DNA from: an uncultured beta proteobacterium | GTDB taxonomy: Bacteria; Pseudomonadota; Gammaproteobacteria; Burkholderiales; SG8-39 | Length of the DNA: 35,293 nt | Assembly (NCBI GenBank): GCA_902826155.1 | Contig: CADEDU010000014.1 | Location: 38,191-73,483, forward strand | Direction: 5' to 3' | Shown here: one piece after another, positions 1-7,304 of the stretch | How the letters are laid out: each line of letters begins with the position of its first letter | How positions within the stretch are numbered: position 1 is the first letter of the stretch | Translations under genes and position numbers: made by a program | The notes under the pieces: model-generated | The model's database searches: none | What the model was told of the DNA's origin: nothing | Seen by the model: only the letters and a program-made list of their open reading frames with translations

Positions 1-635
1 CGTACTGGCGCGCGCTCTGGGCGGATGATCTGTGGCGGCTGTTGCGCGAGCACCTGCTGCTCACGTTCGCCTCGCTCGCGCTGGCCATTGCCGCGGGTGT
101 GCCGCTCGGCGTGCTGGCGCTGCGTCACGCTCGGATGGGGCAGTGGATCCTCGGCGCGGTAGGCGTGATCCAGACCGTGCCGTCGATTGCACTGCTGGCG
201 CTGCTGATCGCGGCCATGGGCATGATCGGTTTCGTGCCGGCGCTGATCGCCCTGGCGCTCTACGCGTTGCTGCCGATCGTGCGCAACACGCACTCGGGCC
301 TGACGGGAGTGCGGGGCGGGCTGCGTCAAGCCGCGCTTGCGCTGGGCTTGCGCGACGGCGCGCGTCTGCGATGGGTGGAACTGCCGCTCGCCTGGCCGAC
401 GATCCTCGCCGGTATCAAGACTTCCGCTGTCATCAACGTCGGCACCGCCACGATCGCGGCGTTCGTCGGGGCGGGCGGACTGGGCGAGCGCATCGTGCAG
501 GGGCTCGCGGTCAACGATGGCGCGTTGCTGGTGGCCGGTGCCCTGCCTGCGGCGCTGCTTGCGATCGTGGTGCAGGTGATGTTCGAACTGCTGGAACGGC
601 GTACCGCGCCGTGGCTACGCGCGTCGCGTGGCTAG
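1..635 (+). CDS. ABC transporter permease, osmoprotectant (OpuB/ProW-like) type, 3' part
   Basis: The frame is open from base 3 to the TAG at 633-635, giving about 210 residues; the real start lies upstream of the window. The protein is very hydrophobic with about five membrane segments. The stretch following the segment 'LLTFASLALAIAAGVPLG' and the later 'ALGLRDGARLRWVELPLAWPTI' match the inner-membrane permease (binding-protein-dependent transport) family, the latter being the EAA loop that contacts the ATPase. 'INVGTATIAAFVGAGGLGERI' is typical of glycine betaine/choline permeases such as OpuCB and YehW. These work with an ATPase and a periplasmic binding protein to import compatible solutes; those partners would lie to the left. 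Family assignment is firm, substrate is inferred. A TAGAAT hexamer at 633-638 overlaps the stop and could be a -10 element for the next operon. Confidence 0.8.
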   Translation, partial: YWRALWADDLWRLLREHLLLTFASLALAIAAGVPLGVLALRHARMGQWILGAVGVIQTVPSIALLALLIAAMGMIGFVPALIALALYALLPIVRNTHSGLTGVRGGLRQAALALGLRDGARLRWVELPLAWPTILAGIKTSAVINVGTATIAAFVGAGGLGERIVQGLAVNDGALLVAGALPAALLAIVVQVMFELLERRTAPWLRASRG

Positions 636-735
636 AATGCGCTCGCGGGCGGTATCATTCGGCCCGCCTCGGTTGCCTCCGCGCCTTGCGCGCTGACGAT
701 GGCGGCCGATTCGTCGCGATTCGAAAGGGAGTTCA

Positions 736-1860
736 ATGATCATCGGTGTTCCCGCAGAGACGCGGGCCGGAGAGACTCGCGTGGCGGCGACGCCGGAGAC
801 GGTGAAGAAACTCGCCGCCAGGCACAAGGTGCTGGTGCAGGCCGGTGCCGGCATCCAGGCGAGTATTCCCGACGCGGAGTTCCAGAATGCCGGCGCCAGC
901 GTGGTCGGCAGCGCCCGCGAAGCGCTCGAACAAGCCGAGATCGTGCTTTGCGTACGCGGCCTGGAAGGCGACAAGCTCGCACACGTCAAGCGCGGCGCGA
1001 TCGTGATCGGCCTGCTCAATCCGTACGACGCGGCGCAGATCGAGACGTACGCCAAGCAGGGCGTGACCGGCTTCGCGATGGAATGGCTGCCGCGCACGAC
1101 GCGCGCGCAATCGATGGACGTGCTCTCGTCGCAGGCCAACATCGGCGGCTACAAGGCGGTGATGATCGCCGCCAACGAATACCAGCGCTTCATGCCCACG
1201 CTGATGACCGCCGCCGGCACGGTGAAAGCGGCGCGCGTGCTGATCCTGGGTGCAGGTGTGGCGGGCTTGCAGGCGATCGCCACGGCCAAGCGGCTGGGTG
1301 CGGTGATCGAAGCCTCCGACGTGCGTCCGGCGGTGAAGGAGCAGATCGAGTCGCTCGGCGCGAAATTCGTCGACGTGCCCTACGAAACCGACGAGGAGCG
1401 CCAGATCGCGCAAGGTGCCGGCGGGTACGCGCGGCCGATGCCCGAGTCGTGGATGAAGCGTCAGGCCGCGGCAGTGGCCGAGCGCACCAAGGCGGCCGAC
1501 ATCGTCATCAGCACCGCGCTGATTCCGGGACGCAAGGCGCCGGTACTCATCACCGAAGATATGGTCCGATCGATGAAGCCAGGCTCGATCATCGTCGACA
1601 TGGCGGTGGAGCAGGGCGGCAACTGCGCCATCGCCGAGCTGGGCAAGACGGTGATCAAGCACGGCGTGAAGATCGTGGGCATTCCGAATCTGCCGGCAAC
1701 CGTCGCGGCCGATGCCAGCGCGTTGTATGCGCGCAATCTGCTCAATTTTCTTGCCGTCATCGTCGACCCGAAGACGGGCGAGCTGAAGATCGATCGCGAC
1801 GACGAGATCGTCGCCGGCAGCCTCGCGTGCATCGACGGGGCGGTGGTGAAGCGGTCGTGA
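736..1860 (+). CDS. pntAA: NAD(P) transhydrogenase subunit alpha part 1 (NAD(H)-binding domain I)
   Basis: A 374-residue soluble protein that binds NAD(H) and passes hydride to NADP+ on PntB, coupled to proton entry through the membrane domain; the enzyme supplies NADPH. The N-terminus 'IIGVPAETRAGETRVAATPE' is the alanine dehydrogenase/PNT N-domain signature. 'RAQSMDVLSSQANIGGYKAV' (about 123-142) is the conserved nucleotide loop, and GAGVAG (172-177) is the Rossmann glycine motif. The length matches the split alpha subunit of Rhodospirillum and betaproteobacteria rather than the fused E. coli PntA, because no membrane helices follow. The ATG at 736 has an AAGGGAG ribosome site just upstream. 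It is first of a three-gene operon; a 64-bp gap with short repeats separates it from pntAB. Confidence 0.95.
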   Translation: MIIGVPAETRAGETRVAATPETVKKLAARHKVLVQAGAGIQASIPDAEFQNAGASVVGSAREALEQAEIVLCVRGLEGDKLAHVKRGAIVIGLLNPYDAAQIETYAKQGVTGFAMEWLPRTTRAQSMDVLSSQANIGGYKAVMIAANEYQRFMPTLMTAAGTVKAARVLILGAGVAGLQAIATAKRLGAVIEASDVRPAVKEQIESLGAKFVDVPYETDEERQIAQGAGGYARPMPESWMKRQAAAVAERTKAADIVISTALIPGRKAPVLITEDMVRSMKPGSIIVDMAVEQGGNCAIAELGKTVIKHGVKIVGIPNLPATVAADASALYARNLLNFLAVIVDPKTGELKIDRDDEIVAGSLACIDGAVVKRS

Positions 1861-1862
1861 AG

Positions 1863-1908
1863 AGTGATGGGTGAAGAGTGAAGGGTGAGGAGTCGAGAGT
1901 GATGCGCA
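1863..1908. repeat. Degenerate GAGTGA/GGGTGA short tandem repeat
   Basis: The 64-bp gap between pntAA and pntAB is built largely of imperfect 6-8 bp units reading GAGTGATG, GGTGAA, GAGTGAAG, GGTGAG, GAGT and GAGAGTGATG. No frame of useful length runs through it. The purine-rich strand is the sense strand, and the last unit merges into the AGAGGAG that probably serves as the pntAB ribosome site. Function unknown; replication slippage is the simplest origin. Confidence 0.6.
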
Positions 1909-1924
1909 GAGGAGCAATCAAGCC

Positions 1925-2239
1925 GTGACCGGAACCGTCGATCCAACCGTCCTCAACCTGATCGTGTTCGTGCTGGCGATCTTCGTCGGCTACCACGTGA
2001 TCTGGAACGTGACGCCCGCGCTGCACACGCCGCTGATGTCGGTCACCAACGCGATATCGAGCGTGATCATCGTCGGTGCGATTCTCGCCGCCGGCCCGAC
2101 CGAGATCGATTTCGGCTCGGTCATGGGCGTGATCGCCGTCGCCTTGGCCGCCATCAACGTGGCCGGTGGATTCCTGGTCACGCAGCGCATGCTGCAGATG
2201 TTCAAGAAGAAAGAACGCAAGGGCGGGGAGGCGAAATGA
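1925..2239 (+). CDS. pntAB: NAD(P) transhydrogenase subunit alpha part 2 (membrane anchor)
   Basis: A 104-residue membrane protein forming the first part of the proton-conducting domain II of transhydrogenase. It has about three hydrophobic segments, including '[18 protein letters not shown]' near the N-terminus and '[20 protein letters not shown]' near the C-terminus, and ends '[17 protein letters not shown]', the typical basic tail of this subunit. The length matches split PntA2 proteins. The start is GTG at 1925, about 10 bp after AGAGGAG. The stop TGA overlaps an ATG at 2236, which opens a short repeat-containing frame before pntB. Confidence 0.93.
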   Translation: MTGTVDPTVLNLIVFVLAIFVGYHVIWNVTPALHTPLMSVTNAISSVIIVGAILAAGPTEIDFGSVMGVIAVALAAINVAGGFLVTQRMLQMFKKKERKGGEAK

Positions 2240-2346
2240 ATCCGATGGATCGAGCCGTCGTGGGGCAATCGGAGTCGGCCCGATTGAAGTCGACCCGCTT
2301 GGAATCCACCCGCTTGGAATCCACCCGCTTGGAATCCACCCAATGA
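2236..2346 (+). CDS. Repeat-built 36-codon microORF linking pntAB to pntB
   Basis: An ATG at 2236 overlaps the pntAB stop (ATGA) and is preceded by GGGGAGG at good spacing. The frame runs 36 codons to a TGA at 2344-2346, which overlaps the pntB ATG (ATGA again). Residues 11-35 are made of five-residue repeats, with three exact copies of RLEST and degenerate copies before them. The peptide is hydrophilic and has no signal or membrane segment. Its overlaps at both ends would let ribosomes be handed from pntAB to pntB, whose own ribosome site is poor. That role is inference; the overlaps and frame are visible. It may produce no stable peptide at all. Confidence 0.5.
   Translation: MNPMDRAVVGQSESARLKSTRLESTRLESTRLESTQ
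2266..2340 (+). repeat. 15-bp tandem repeat, three perfect and two degenerate copies
   Basis: The unit CGCTTGGAATCCACC occurs three times without change at 2296-2310, 2311-2325 and 2326-2340. A diverged copy lies at 2281-2295 (CGATTGAAGTCGACC) and a more diverged one at 2266-2280. The array ends two bases before the pntB start codon. The unit is a multiple of three, so copy-number change would keep the overlapping short frame open. Confidence 0.95.
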
Positions 2347-3746
2347 GCGCCAACCAGGTCGCGCTGTGGTACCTCGTCGCCTCGGTGTGCTTCATCCTGG
2401 CATTGAAGGGCTTGTCGCATCCGCTGAGTGCGCGCCGCGGCAATCTGTTCGGCATGGTCGGCATGGCGATCGCGGTGATCACCACGCTCGCCGTCGTGGC
2501 CAAGGGTCGACTCGATCTGATCCTGCTGGCGATGGTGATCGGCGGAGCGATCGGCGCGTACGTATCGCGCAAGGTCGAGATGACGCAGATGCCCGAGCTG
2601 GTGGCGGCGATGCACTCGCTGGTCGGGCTGGCGGCGGTGCTGATCGCTTTCGCTGCGGTGAACAACCCCGTGGCGTTCGGTGTGGCCGATCCGCTGCCCA
2701 CCGGCAACAAGCTCGAGCTGTTCATCGGCACGTTCGTCGGCGCGATCACGTTTTCCGGATCGATCATCGCGTTCGGCAAGCTCGCCGGGCTGGGCAAGAA
2801 GTTCCGGCTGTTCTCCAGCGCGCCGGTGGTGTTCACCGGCCAGCATCTGCTCAACCTGCTGCTCGCGTTGGTGATGATCGGCTTCGGCGCGGCGTTCTTC
2901 TTGGCGCCGGACAAAGCCTGGACGCCGTTCGTCGTCATGACGGCGATCGCCTTTCTGCTCGGCGTGCTGATCATCATCCCAATCGGTGGCGCCGACATGC
3001 CGGTGGTGATCTCGATGCTCAACTCCTACTCGGGCTGGGCCGCCGCGGGCATCGGGTTTTCGCTCAACAACACCATGCTCATCATCGCCGGATCGCTGGT
3101 CGGCTCATCGGGCGCGATCCTGTCGTACATCATGTGCAAGGCGATGAATCGCTCGTTCTTCAGCGTGATCCTGGGCGGGTTCGGTGCGGCCGAGGGTACG
3201 GCCGCAGCGGGGGCCGAGCAGAAGACGGTGAAATCCGGTTCGGCCGATGACGCCGCGTTCCTGATGTCGAACGCCGAGTCGGTGGTGATCGTGCCCGGCT
3301 ATGGCCTGGCCGTTGCGCGTGCCCAGCACGCCGTGAAGGAAATGGCGCAGAAGCTGATCGCGAAGGGCGTCAACGTGCGCTACGCAATCCATCCCGTGGC
3401 CGGACGGATGCCCGGGCACATGAACGTGCTGCTGGCCGAAGCAGAGGTGCCCTACGAGCAGGTGCTGGAGATGGAGGACATCAACAGCGACATGGGCACC
3501 ACCGACGTGGTGCTGGTGCTGGGTGCCAACGACGTGGTCAATCCGCTCGCGTACGAAAAAGGCAGCGCGATATACGGCATGCCGATCATCGACGTGCACA
3601 AGGCGCGCACGGTGCTGGTCAACAAGCGCTCGATGGCTGCGGGCTACGCCGGGCTGGACAATCCGCTGTTCTATATGGACAAGACCATGATGGTCTTCGG
3701 CGACGCGAAGAAGGTGGTCGAGGATCTGGTCAAGGCGATCGAATAA
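2343..3746 (+). CDS. pntB: NAD(P) transhydrogenase subunit beta
   Basis: A 467-residue protein combining the rest of the membrane domain II with the NADP(H)-binding domain III. Residues 1-270 are mostly membrane helices, including the conserved 'GGADMPVVISMLNSYSGWAA' region (215-234) that lines the proton path. Domain III starts near 300 and carries the GYGLAVA nucleotide motif (319-325), 'GRMPGHMNVLLAEAEVPY' (354-371) and 'VLGANDVVNP' (392-401). Length matches the family. ATG at 2343 is the first canonical start: the frame is open further upstream through the repeats, but I find no ATG, GTG or TTG there close to the gene. Only a weak GGA lies in front, so coupling to the overlapping short frame is likely. 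A terminator follows immediately. Confidence 0.95.
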   Translation: MSANQVALWYLVASVCFILALKGLSHPLSARRGNLFGMVGMAIAVITTLAVVAKGRLDLILLAMVIGGAIGAYVSRKVEMTQMPELVAAMHSLVGLAAVLIAFAAVNNPVAFGVADPLPTGNKLELFIGTFVGAITFSGSIIAFGKLAGLGKKFRLFSSAPVVFTGQHLLNLLLALVMIGFGAAFFLAPDKAWTPFVVMTAIAFLLGVLIIIPIGGADMPVVISMLNSYSGWAAAGIGFSLNNTMLIIAGSLVGSSGAILSYIMCKAMNRSFFSVILGGFGAAEGTAAAGAEQKTVKSGSADDAAFLMSNAESVVIVPGYGLAVARAQHAVKEMAQKLIAKGVNVRYAIHPVAGRMPGHMNVLLAEAEVPYEQVLEMEDINSDMGTTDVVLVLGANDVVNPLAYEKGSAIYGMPIIDVHKARTVLVNKRSMAAGYAGLDNPLFYMDKTMMVFGDAKKVVEDLVKAIE

Positions 3747-3775
3747 AAAAAGCCGGGCAAGCCCGGCTTTTTTTG
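3744..3775. terminator. Bidirectional intrinsic terminator after pntB
   Basis: The perfect stem AGCCGGGC / GCCCGGCT (3751-3758 and 3761-3768) is flanked by a run of seven A on the left and seven T on the right. It can therefore end the rightward pnt transcript and the leftward transcript of the convergent TRAP binding-protein gene that stops at 3789. Confidence 0.9.
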
Positions 3776-3788
3776 TTGCTTCTTCGCG

Positions 3789-4937
3789 TTACTTCTTCGC
3801 CGGTGCCGGCGCCGCCGGTTTTGCGGCACCCTCGCTGCCCCAGTAGTAGTTCGCCGCGAACGAGTAGGGCGGGAACATGTAGCGCTTGGCCGGCACGACC
3901 TTGGCCGCGTACGCGCGCTGCGACTCGTACACCTTCCTGAACACCTCGTTCTTCGCCGATTCCTCCTTGGCGACTTCGTCCCATGCGCGAAGCGTCGCGG
4001 TGAGGATATCGGGCGGCGTACGCAGGATCTGCACGCCATGTTTCTTGAGCATCTCCTCGATCGCGTCGGCGTTCTGCTTCTGCCACTTCATGCCCCAGCG
4101 CATCAGCGTCTCGAGCGAAGCGGACTTGATCGCCTCCTGCTGCTGCGGGGTCAGGCTCTTCCACACGTCCAGGTTGATGCCGAGTTCGCCGATCGAGTTG
4201 TTCTCGTGCATGCCGGGCGTGTAGTGGTACTTGAACACGCTGTGCAGGCCCAGGCGCAGATCTTCGATGCCGCCGACCCATTCGGCGCAATCGATGACGC
4301 CGCGCTGCGCCGAGGGCACGATCTCGCCGCCGGGCATGTTCACCACCGCCTGGCCCATCTTCGCGTACACATCGGCGTTCAGGCCGGTCTGCCGGCATTT
4401 CATGCCTTTGAAATCGGCCACGCTCTTCAGCGGCTTCTTGAACCAGCCCAGCGCCTGCGGGCTGGAAGGCAGTATCGGAAACGGCACGATGCTGAGCTTC
4501 AGGGTGTTCTGGTAGAAGTCGGCCCACATCTCCAGTCCGCCGCCCTCGAACATCCAGCCCAGATAGTCGGTGTGATCCATGCCGAACGGTCCGCCCGGGG
4601 GGCCACTGAACAGCGCTGCCGCCTTGTTCTTGCCGACCCAGTAGTAGGCGATGGCGTGGAAGCCATCGATCACCTTCTTGTGTGTGGCGTCGAGCACTTC
4701 GAACGGTGGCACGACCTGACCGGCCGCCATCGTCTCGATCTTGACCTGACCGCCGGTGAGCTTGTCCACGCGCTCGGCGAAGAACCTGAAGTTGTCCTGG
4801 AGCGTGAGGCTTGCCGGCCAGGTCGATTGCATCTTGAGCGATCGGGCACCTGCGGCTGCGGGTTGCTGGGCAATCGCGCTGGTCGCGAACGCGGCGGCGA
4901 CCGCTGCACCCAGGGCGCCCAGTAGGCGTTTGTTCAT
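3789..4937 (-). CDS. TRAP transporter solute-binding protein (DctP/TakP-FcbT1 type), orphan copy A
   Basis: A 382-residue periplasmic binding protein. It has a Sec signal peptide (basic start, then 'LLGALGAAVAAAFATSAIAQ', cleavage near residue 24) and the TRAP binding-protein fold. Arg182 in 'GMKCRQTGLNADVYAKMG' corresponds to the family arginine that usually grips a substrate carboxylate. 'CAEWVGGIEDLRLGL' (about 217-231) carries the Glu-Trp pair typical of keto-acid, lactate and aromatic-acid binders. The tail is Ala/Pro/Lys rich. The ATG at 4937 has an AGGGAGAT ribosome site. No TRAP membrane subunits adjoin it; the next gene upstream is a close paralogue ending 'KPAAPAPAKK' in the same way. 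Substrate unknown; an organic carboxylate is the safe guess. Confidence 0.92.
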   Translation of the reverse strand: MNKRLLGALGAAVAAAFATSAIAQQPAAAGARSLKMQSTWPASLTLQDNFRFFAERVDKLTGGQVKIETMAAGQVVPPFEVLDATHKKVIDGFHAIAYYWVGKNKAAALFSGPPGGPFGMDHTDYLGWMFEGGGLEMWADFYQNTLKLSIVPFPILPSSPQALGWFKKPLKSVADFKGMKCRQTGLNADVYAKMGQAVVNMPGGEIVPSAQRGVIDCAEWVGGIEDLRLGLHSVFKYHYTPGMHENNSIGELGINLDVWKSLTPQQQEAIKSASLETLMRWGMKWQKQNADAIEEMLKKHGVQILRTPPDILTATLRAWDEVAKEESAKNEVFRKVYESQRAYAAKVVPAKRYMFPPYSFAANYYWGSEGAAKPAAPAPAKK

Positions 4938-5121
4938 CGGGGATCTCCCTTCAAAGTTGCGAGCGAAAAGCCCTTCATTATCGCAGACGGCCGCGTGTCG
5001 ATTCGCACCCGAAACACATGTCTTTGGAGGAGCGTGTAAGAGCGGGGTGAGAGCACAAGCAATAGAACCGAGGCTAGAGAGGGAGGCAAGAGGGCGGACG
5101 AAAGTACGTGCAAGGCAATGC

Positions 5122-5150
5122 GCGAAAAAAAACCGGGCATCGCCCGGTTT
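5122..5150 (-). terminator. Intrinsic terminator after TRAP binding-protein copy B
   Basis: On the reverse strand AACCGGGC, a GAT loop and GCCCGGTT form a perfect 8-bp stem (5131-5149), followed by a run of T down to 5124. It lies 24 bp past the stop of the gene at 5174-6328, so the two paralogues are probably separate transcription units. Confidence 0.88.
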
Positions 5151-5173
5151 TCGATCTGGGTAACAAGCCGGCG

Positions 5174-6328
5174 CTACTTCTTCGCCGGTGCTGGTGCCGC
5201 GGGTTTCGCGCCGCCCTCACCACCCCAGTAGTAGTTCGCCGCGAACGAGTAGGGCGGGAACATATAACGCTTGGCCGGCACGACCTTCGCCGCGTAGGCG
5301 CGCTGCGAGTCGTACACCTTTTTGAAGAACGCGTCCTTGGCCGATTCTTCCTTCGCGACCTCATCCCATGCCTTGAGCGTAGCCTGCAGGATATCGGGCG
5401 GGGTGCGCAGGATGATGGTGCCGTGCTTCTTGACCATCTCTTCCATCGCTTCGGCGTTCTGCTTCTGCCAGCGGGTGATCCAGGAGATGAAGGCGTCCTT
5501 GAGCGAGGACTTGATCGCCTCCTGCTGCGGCATGGTGAGGCTCTTCCACACGTCGAGATTGACCACGAACTCGCCGATCGAATTGTTCTCGTGCATGCCC
5601 GGGGTGTAGTGATACTTGAAGACGCCCGGCAGGCCCATGCGCAGATCTTCGATGCCACCGACCCATTCGGCACAGTCGATCACGCCGCGCTGTGCAGCCG
5701 GAACGATCTCGCCGCCGGGCAGATTCACGACGGTCTGGCCGAGCTTGGCGTACACGTCGGCGTTCAGTCCCGTCTGCCGGCATTTCATGCCTTTGAAATC
5801 GGCGACCGATTTCAGCGGCTTCTTGAACCAGCCCAACGCCTGCGGGCTCGACGGATGCGCCGGGAACGGCATGACGTTGAGCTTGAGGATGTTCTGATAG
5901 AAGTCGATCCACATGTCGTGGCCGCCGCCTTCGTACATCCAGCCGTAGTAGTCCATGTGATCCATGCCGAACGGGCCACCGGGCGGTCCGGCGAACAGCG
6001 CCGCGGCCTTGTGCTTGCCCACCCAGTAGTAGGAGATCGAGTGCATGCCGTCGATCACCTTCTTGTGCGTGGCATCGAGCACCTCGAACGGCGGCACGAT
6101 CTGACCCGCGGCCATCGTCTCGATCTTGAGCGAGCCGCCGGTCAGCTTCTCGGTCTGCGCGGCGATGTGCCTGAAATGATCCTGGATGGTCAGGCTCGCC
6201 GGCCAGCTCGACTGCATCTTCAGGATCTTGGGCGCGGGCTGCTGTGCGCTCGCGGACGTGCTCAGCCCGCCTATCAGCGCTGCGGCCGCTGCGCCGACGA
6301 TTGCGCGGCACGTGTTGCGGTGAATCAT
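5174..6328 (-). CDS. TRAP transporter solute-binding protein (DctP/TakP-FcbT1 type), orphan copy B
   Basis: A 384-residue paralogue of the neighbouring downstream gene; the two align along nearly their whole length, with long identical blocks around 'SSPQALGWFKKPLKSVADF' and 'VVPAKRYMFPPYSFAANYY'. It has a signal peptide ending 'LSTSASAQ', the substrate-carboxylate arginine in 'KCRQTGLNADVYAK', and the 'CAEWVGGIEDLRMGL' segment. Differences cluster in the region after residue 245, where the partner has 'LGINLDVWKSLTPQQQ' and this one 'FVVNLDVWKSLTMPQQ', and in the helix that follows. The ATG at 6328 has a GAGGAGGC ribosome site. Like its twin it lacks neighbouring TRAP permeases and has its own terminator. 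Tandem gene duplication followed by divergence is the likely history. Confidence 0.92.
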   Translation of the reverse strand: MIHRNTCRAIVGAAAAALIGGLSTSASAQQPAPKILKMQSSWPASLTIQDHFRHIAAQTEKLTGGSLKIETMAAGQIVPPFEVLDATHKKVIDGMHSISYYWVGKHKAAALFAGPPGGPFGMDHMDYYGWMYEGGGHDMWIDFYQNILKLNVMPFPAHPSSPQALGWFKKPLKSVADFKGMKCRQTGLNADVYAKLGQTVVNLPGGEIVPAAQRGVIDCAEWVGGIEDLRMGLPGVFKYHYTPGMHENNSIGEFVVNLDVWKSLTMPQQEAIKSSLKDAFISWITRWQKQNAEAMEEMVKKHGTIILRTPPDILQATLKAWDEVAKEESAKDAFFKKVYDSQRAYAAKVVPAKRYMFPPYSFAANYYWGGEGGAKPAAPAPAKK

Positions 6329-6464
6329 GGAAGCCTCCTCGATGGACTACGCCTTTAGTGTGGAATTGATCCGGGGCAAGTTCGACATCCGCATCGCTTG
6401 CACGATCATCCTAGCAGGCGGCTGAGCCCGCCGTCAGCATTGTTCGTGGATTCGCCATGACGGT

Positions 6465-6476
6465 CGGTCATGACCG
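6465..6476. promoter_or_regulatory. 12-bp perfect palindrome upstream of the LutC-type gene
   Basis: CGGTCATGACCG is a perfect inverted repeat 30 bp before the ATG at 6506. The GGTC...GACC half-sites resemble those bound by GntR-family regulators, which control several lactate and organic-acid genes. No regulator gene is nearby, so an operator role is a guess. Confidence 0.3.
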
Positions 6477-6505
6477 GAACGATCGCCAGCCGTTACACTC
6501 CGGCC

Positions 6506-7168
6506 ATGTCGAACAGTGCACGCACCCGCATTCTGGAACGCATCCGCACCGCGCAGGGGCGTGGTCTGTCGCGTCCCTCTTTGGCGGAGCGCGAGGCGGT
6601 CGAAACGTATCTGCGCCGCCGGCCGCGCGGTCCGCTGCGGCCGCTCGAGCCTGATCTGGTGAGCCGATTCAGATCGCGCGCCGAATCGATGCAAAGCACG
6701 ACCGAACTGGTCGAGCGCACCACCGATGTGCCGGGCGCGGTCCGGCGTTACCTCGAGGCGCACCGCCTGGCCTTGCGCGGTTGCGTGTGGCCGCAGCTCG
6801 CCGACCTCGCGTGGACGCAAGCCGGTATCGAGTTGCAGGCTCGTGCCGCGGTCGACGCCGACCTGGTCGGTGTCACCGGCGCATTCGCCGCGGTGGCCGA
6901 GACCGGCACACTGATGGTCGTCTCCGGTGCCGCCACGCCGGCCAGCGTCAGTCTGCTGGTGGAGACGCACATCGCGATCATCAACGCGTCACGGATCGTT
7001 GCTTACATGGAAGACGCGTGGCAGCTCGCGCGCGACGAACTGGGCCAGCTTCCGCGCGCGGTGAACTTCATCTCCGGACCATCGCGCACCGCCGACATCG
7101 AGCAGGTGCTGGTGCTCGGCGCGCACGGACCGTATCGCGTCCATCTGATCATCGTGACCGAGGAATAA
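6506..7168 (+). CDS. LutC/YkgG-family (LUD domain) protein
   Basis: A 220-residue protein of the LUD family, whose best-known member LutC belongs with LutA and LutB to the iron-sulfur L-lactate oxidation complex. The family hallmarks are AETGTL (131-136), HIAI (155-158), 'ISGPSRTADIE' (189-199) and LGAHGP (204-209). The length is normal. I chose ATG 6506 because translation from an upstream ATG (6470) adds only 12 unrelated residues. No lutA or lutB lies in the window: a TRAP binding-protein gene is on one side and an antiporter on the other, so the gene is an orphan here. It may act with LutAB encoded elsewhere or in another process. Function beyond the family is inference. Confidence 0.85.
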   Translation: MSNSARTRILERIRTAQGRGLSRPSLAEREAVETYLRRRPRGPLRPLEPDLVSRFRSRAESMQSTTELVERTTDVPGAVRRYLEAHRLALRGCVWPQLADLAWTQAGIELQARAAVDADLVGVTGAFAAVAETGTLMVVSGAATPASVSLLVETHIAIINASRIVAYMEDAWQLARDELGQLPRAVNFISGPSRTADIEQVLVLGAHGPYRVHLIIVTEE

Positions 7169-7304
7169 CACACGGGCACGCGCGGCTGGCAATGATCGAG
7201 CTAGCAGCGGCGGCGACTTGAGGGGGTCGCAGGCCGGCCGGAGTCGGCGCAGAGAGCGCAGATAGCGCCGCGCGCCATTTCAATGACGACGCTTGTGGGC
7301 GAAC

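Noticed and set aside
2266..2340. Possible CRISPR-like array
   Set aside because: The 15-bp units are directly abutting with no spacers, there are only five units, and no cas genes are present.
2166..2342. N-terminal extension of PntB through the repeat
   Set aside because: The frame is open, but the 59 extra residues are unrelated to PntB, include the end of pntAB in another frame, and have no nearby canonical start within the repeat.
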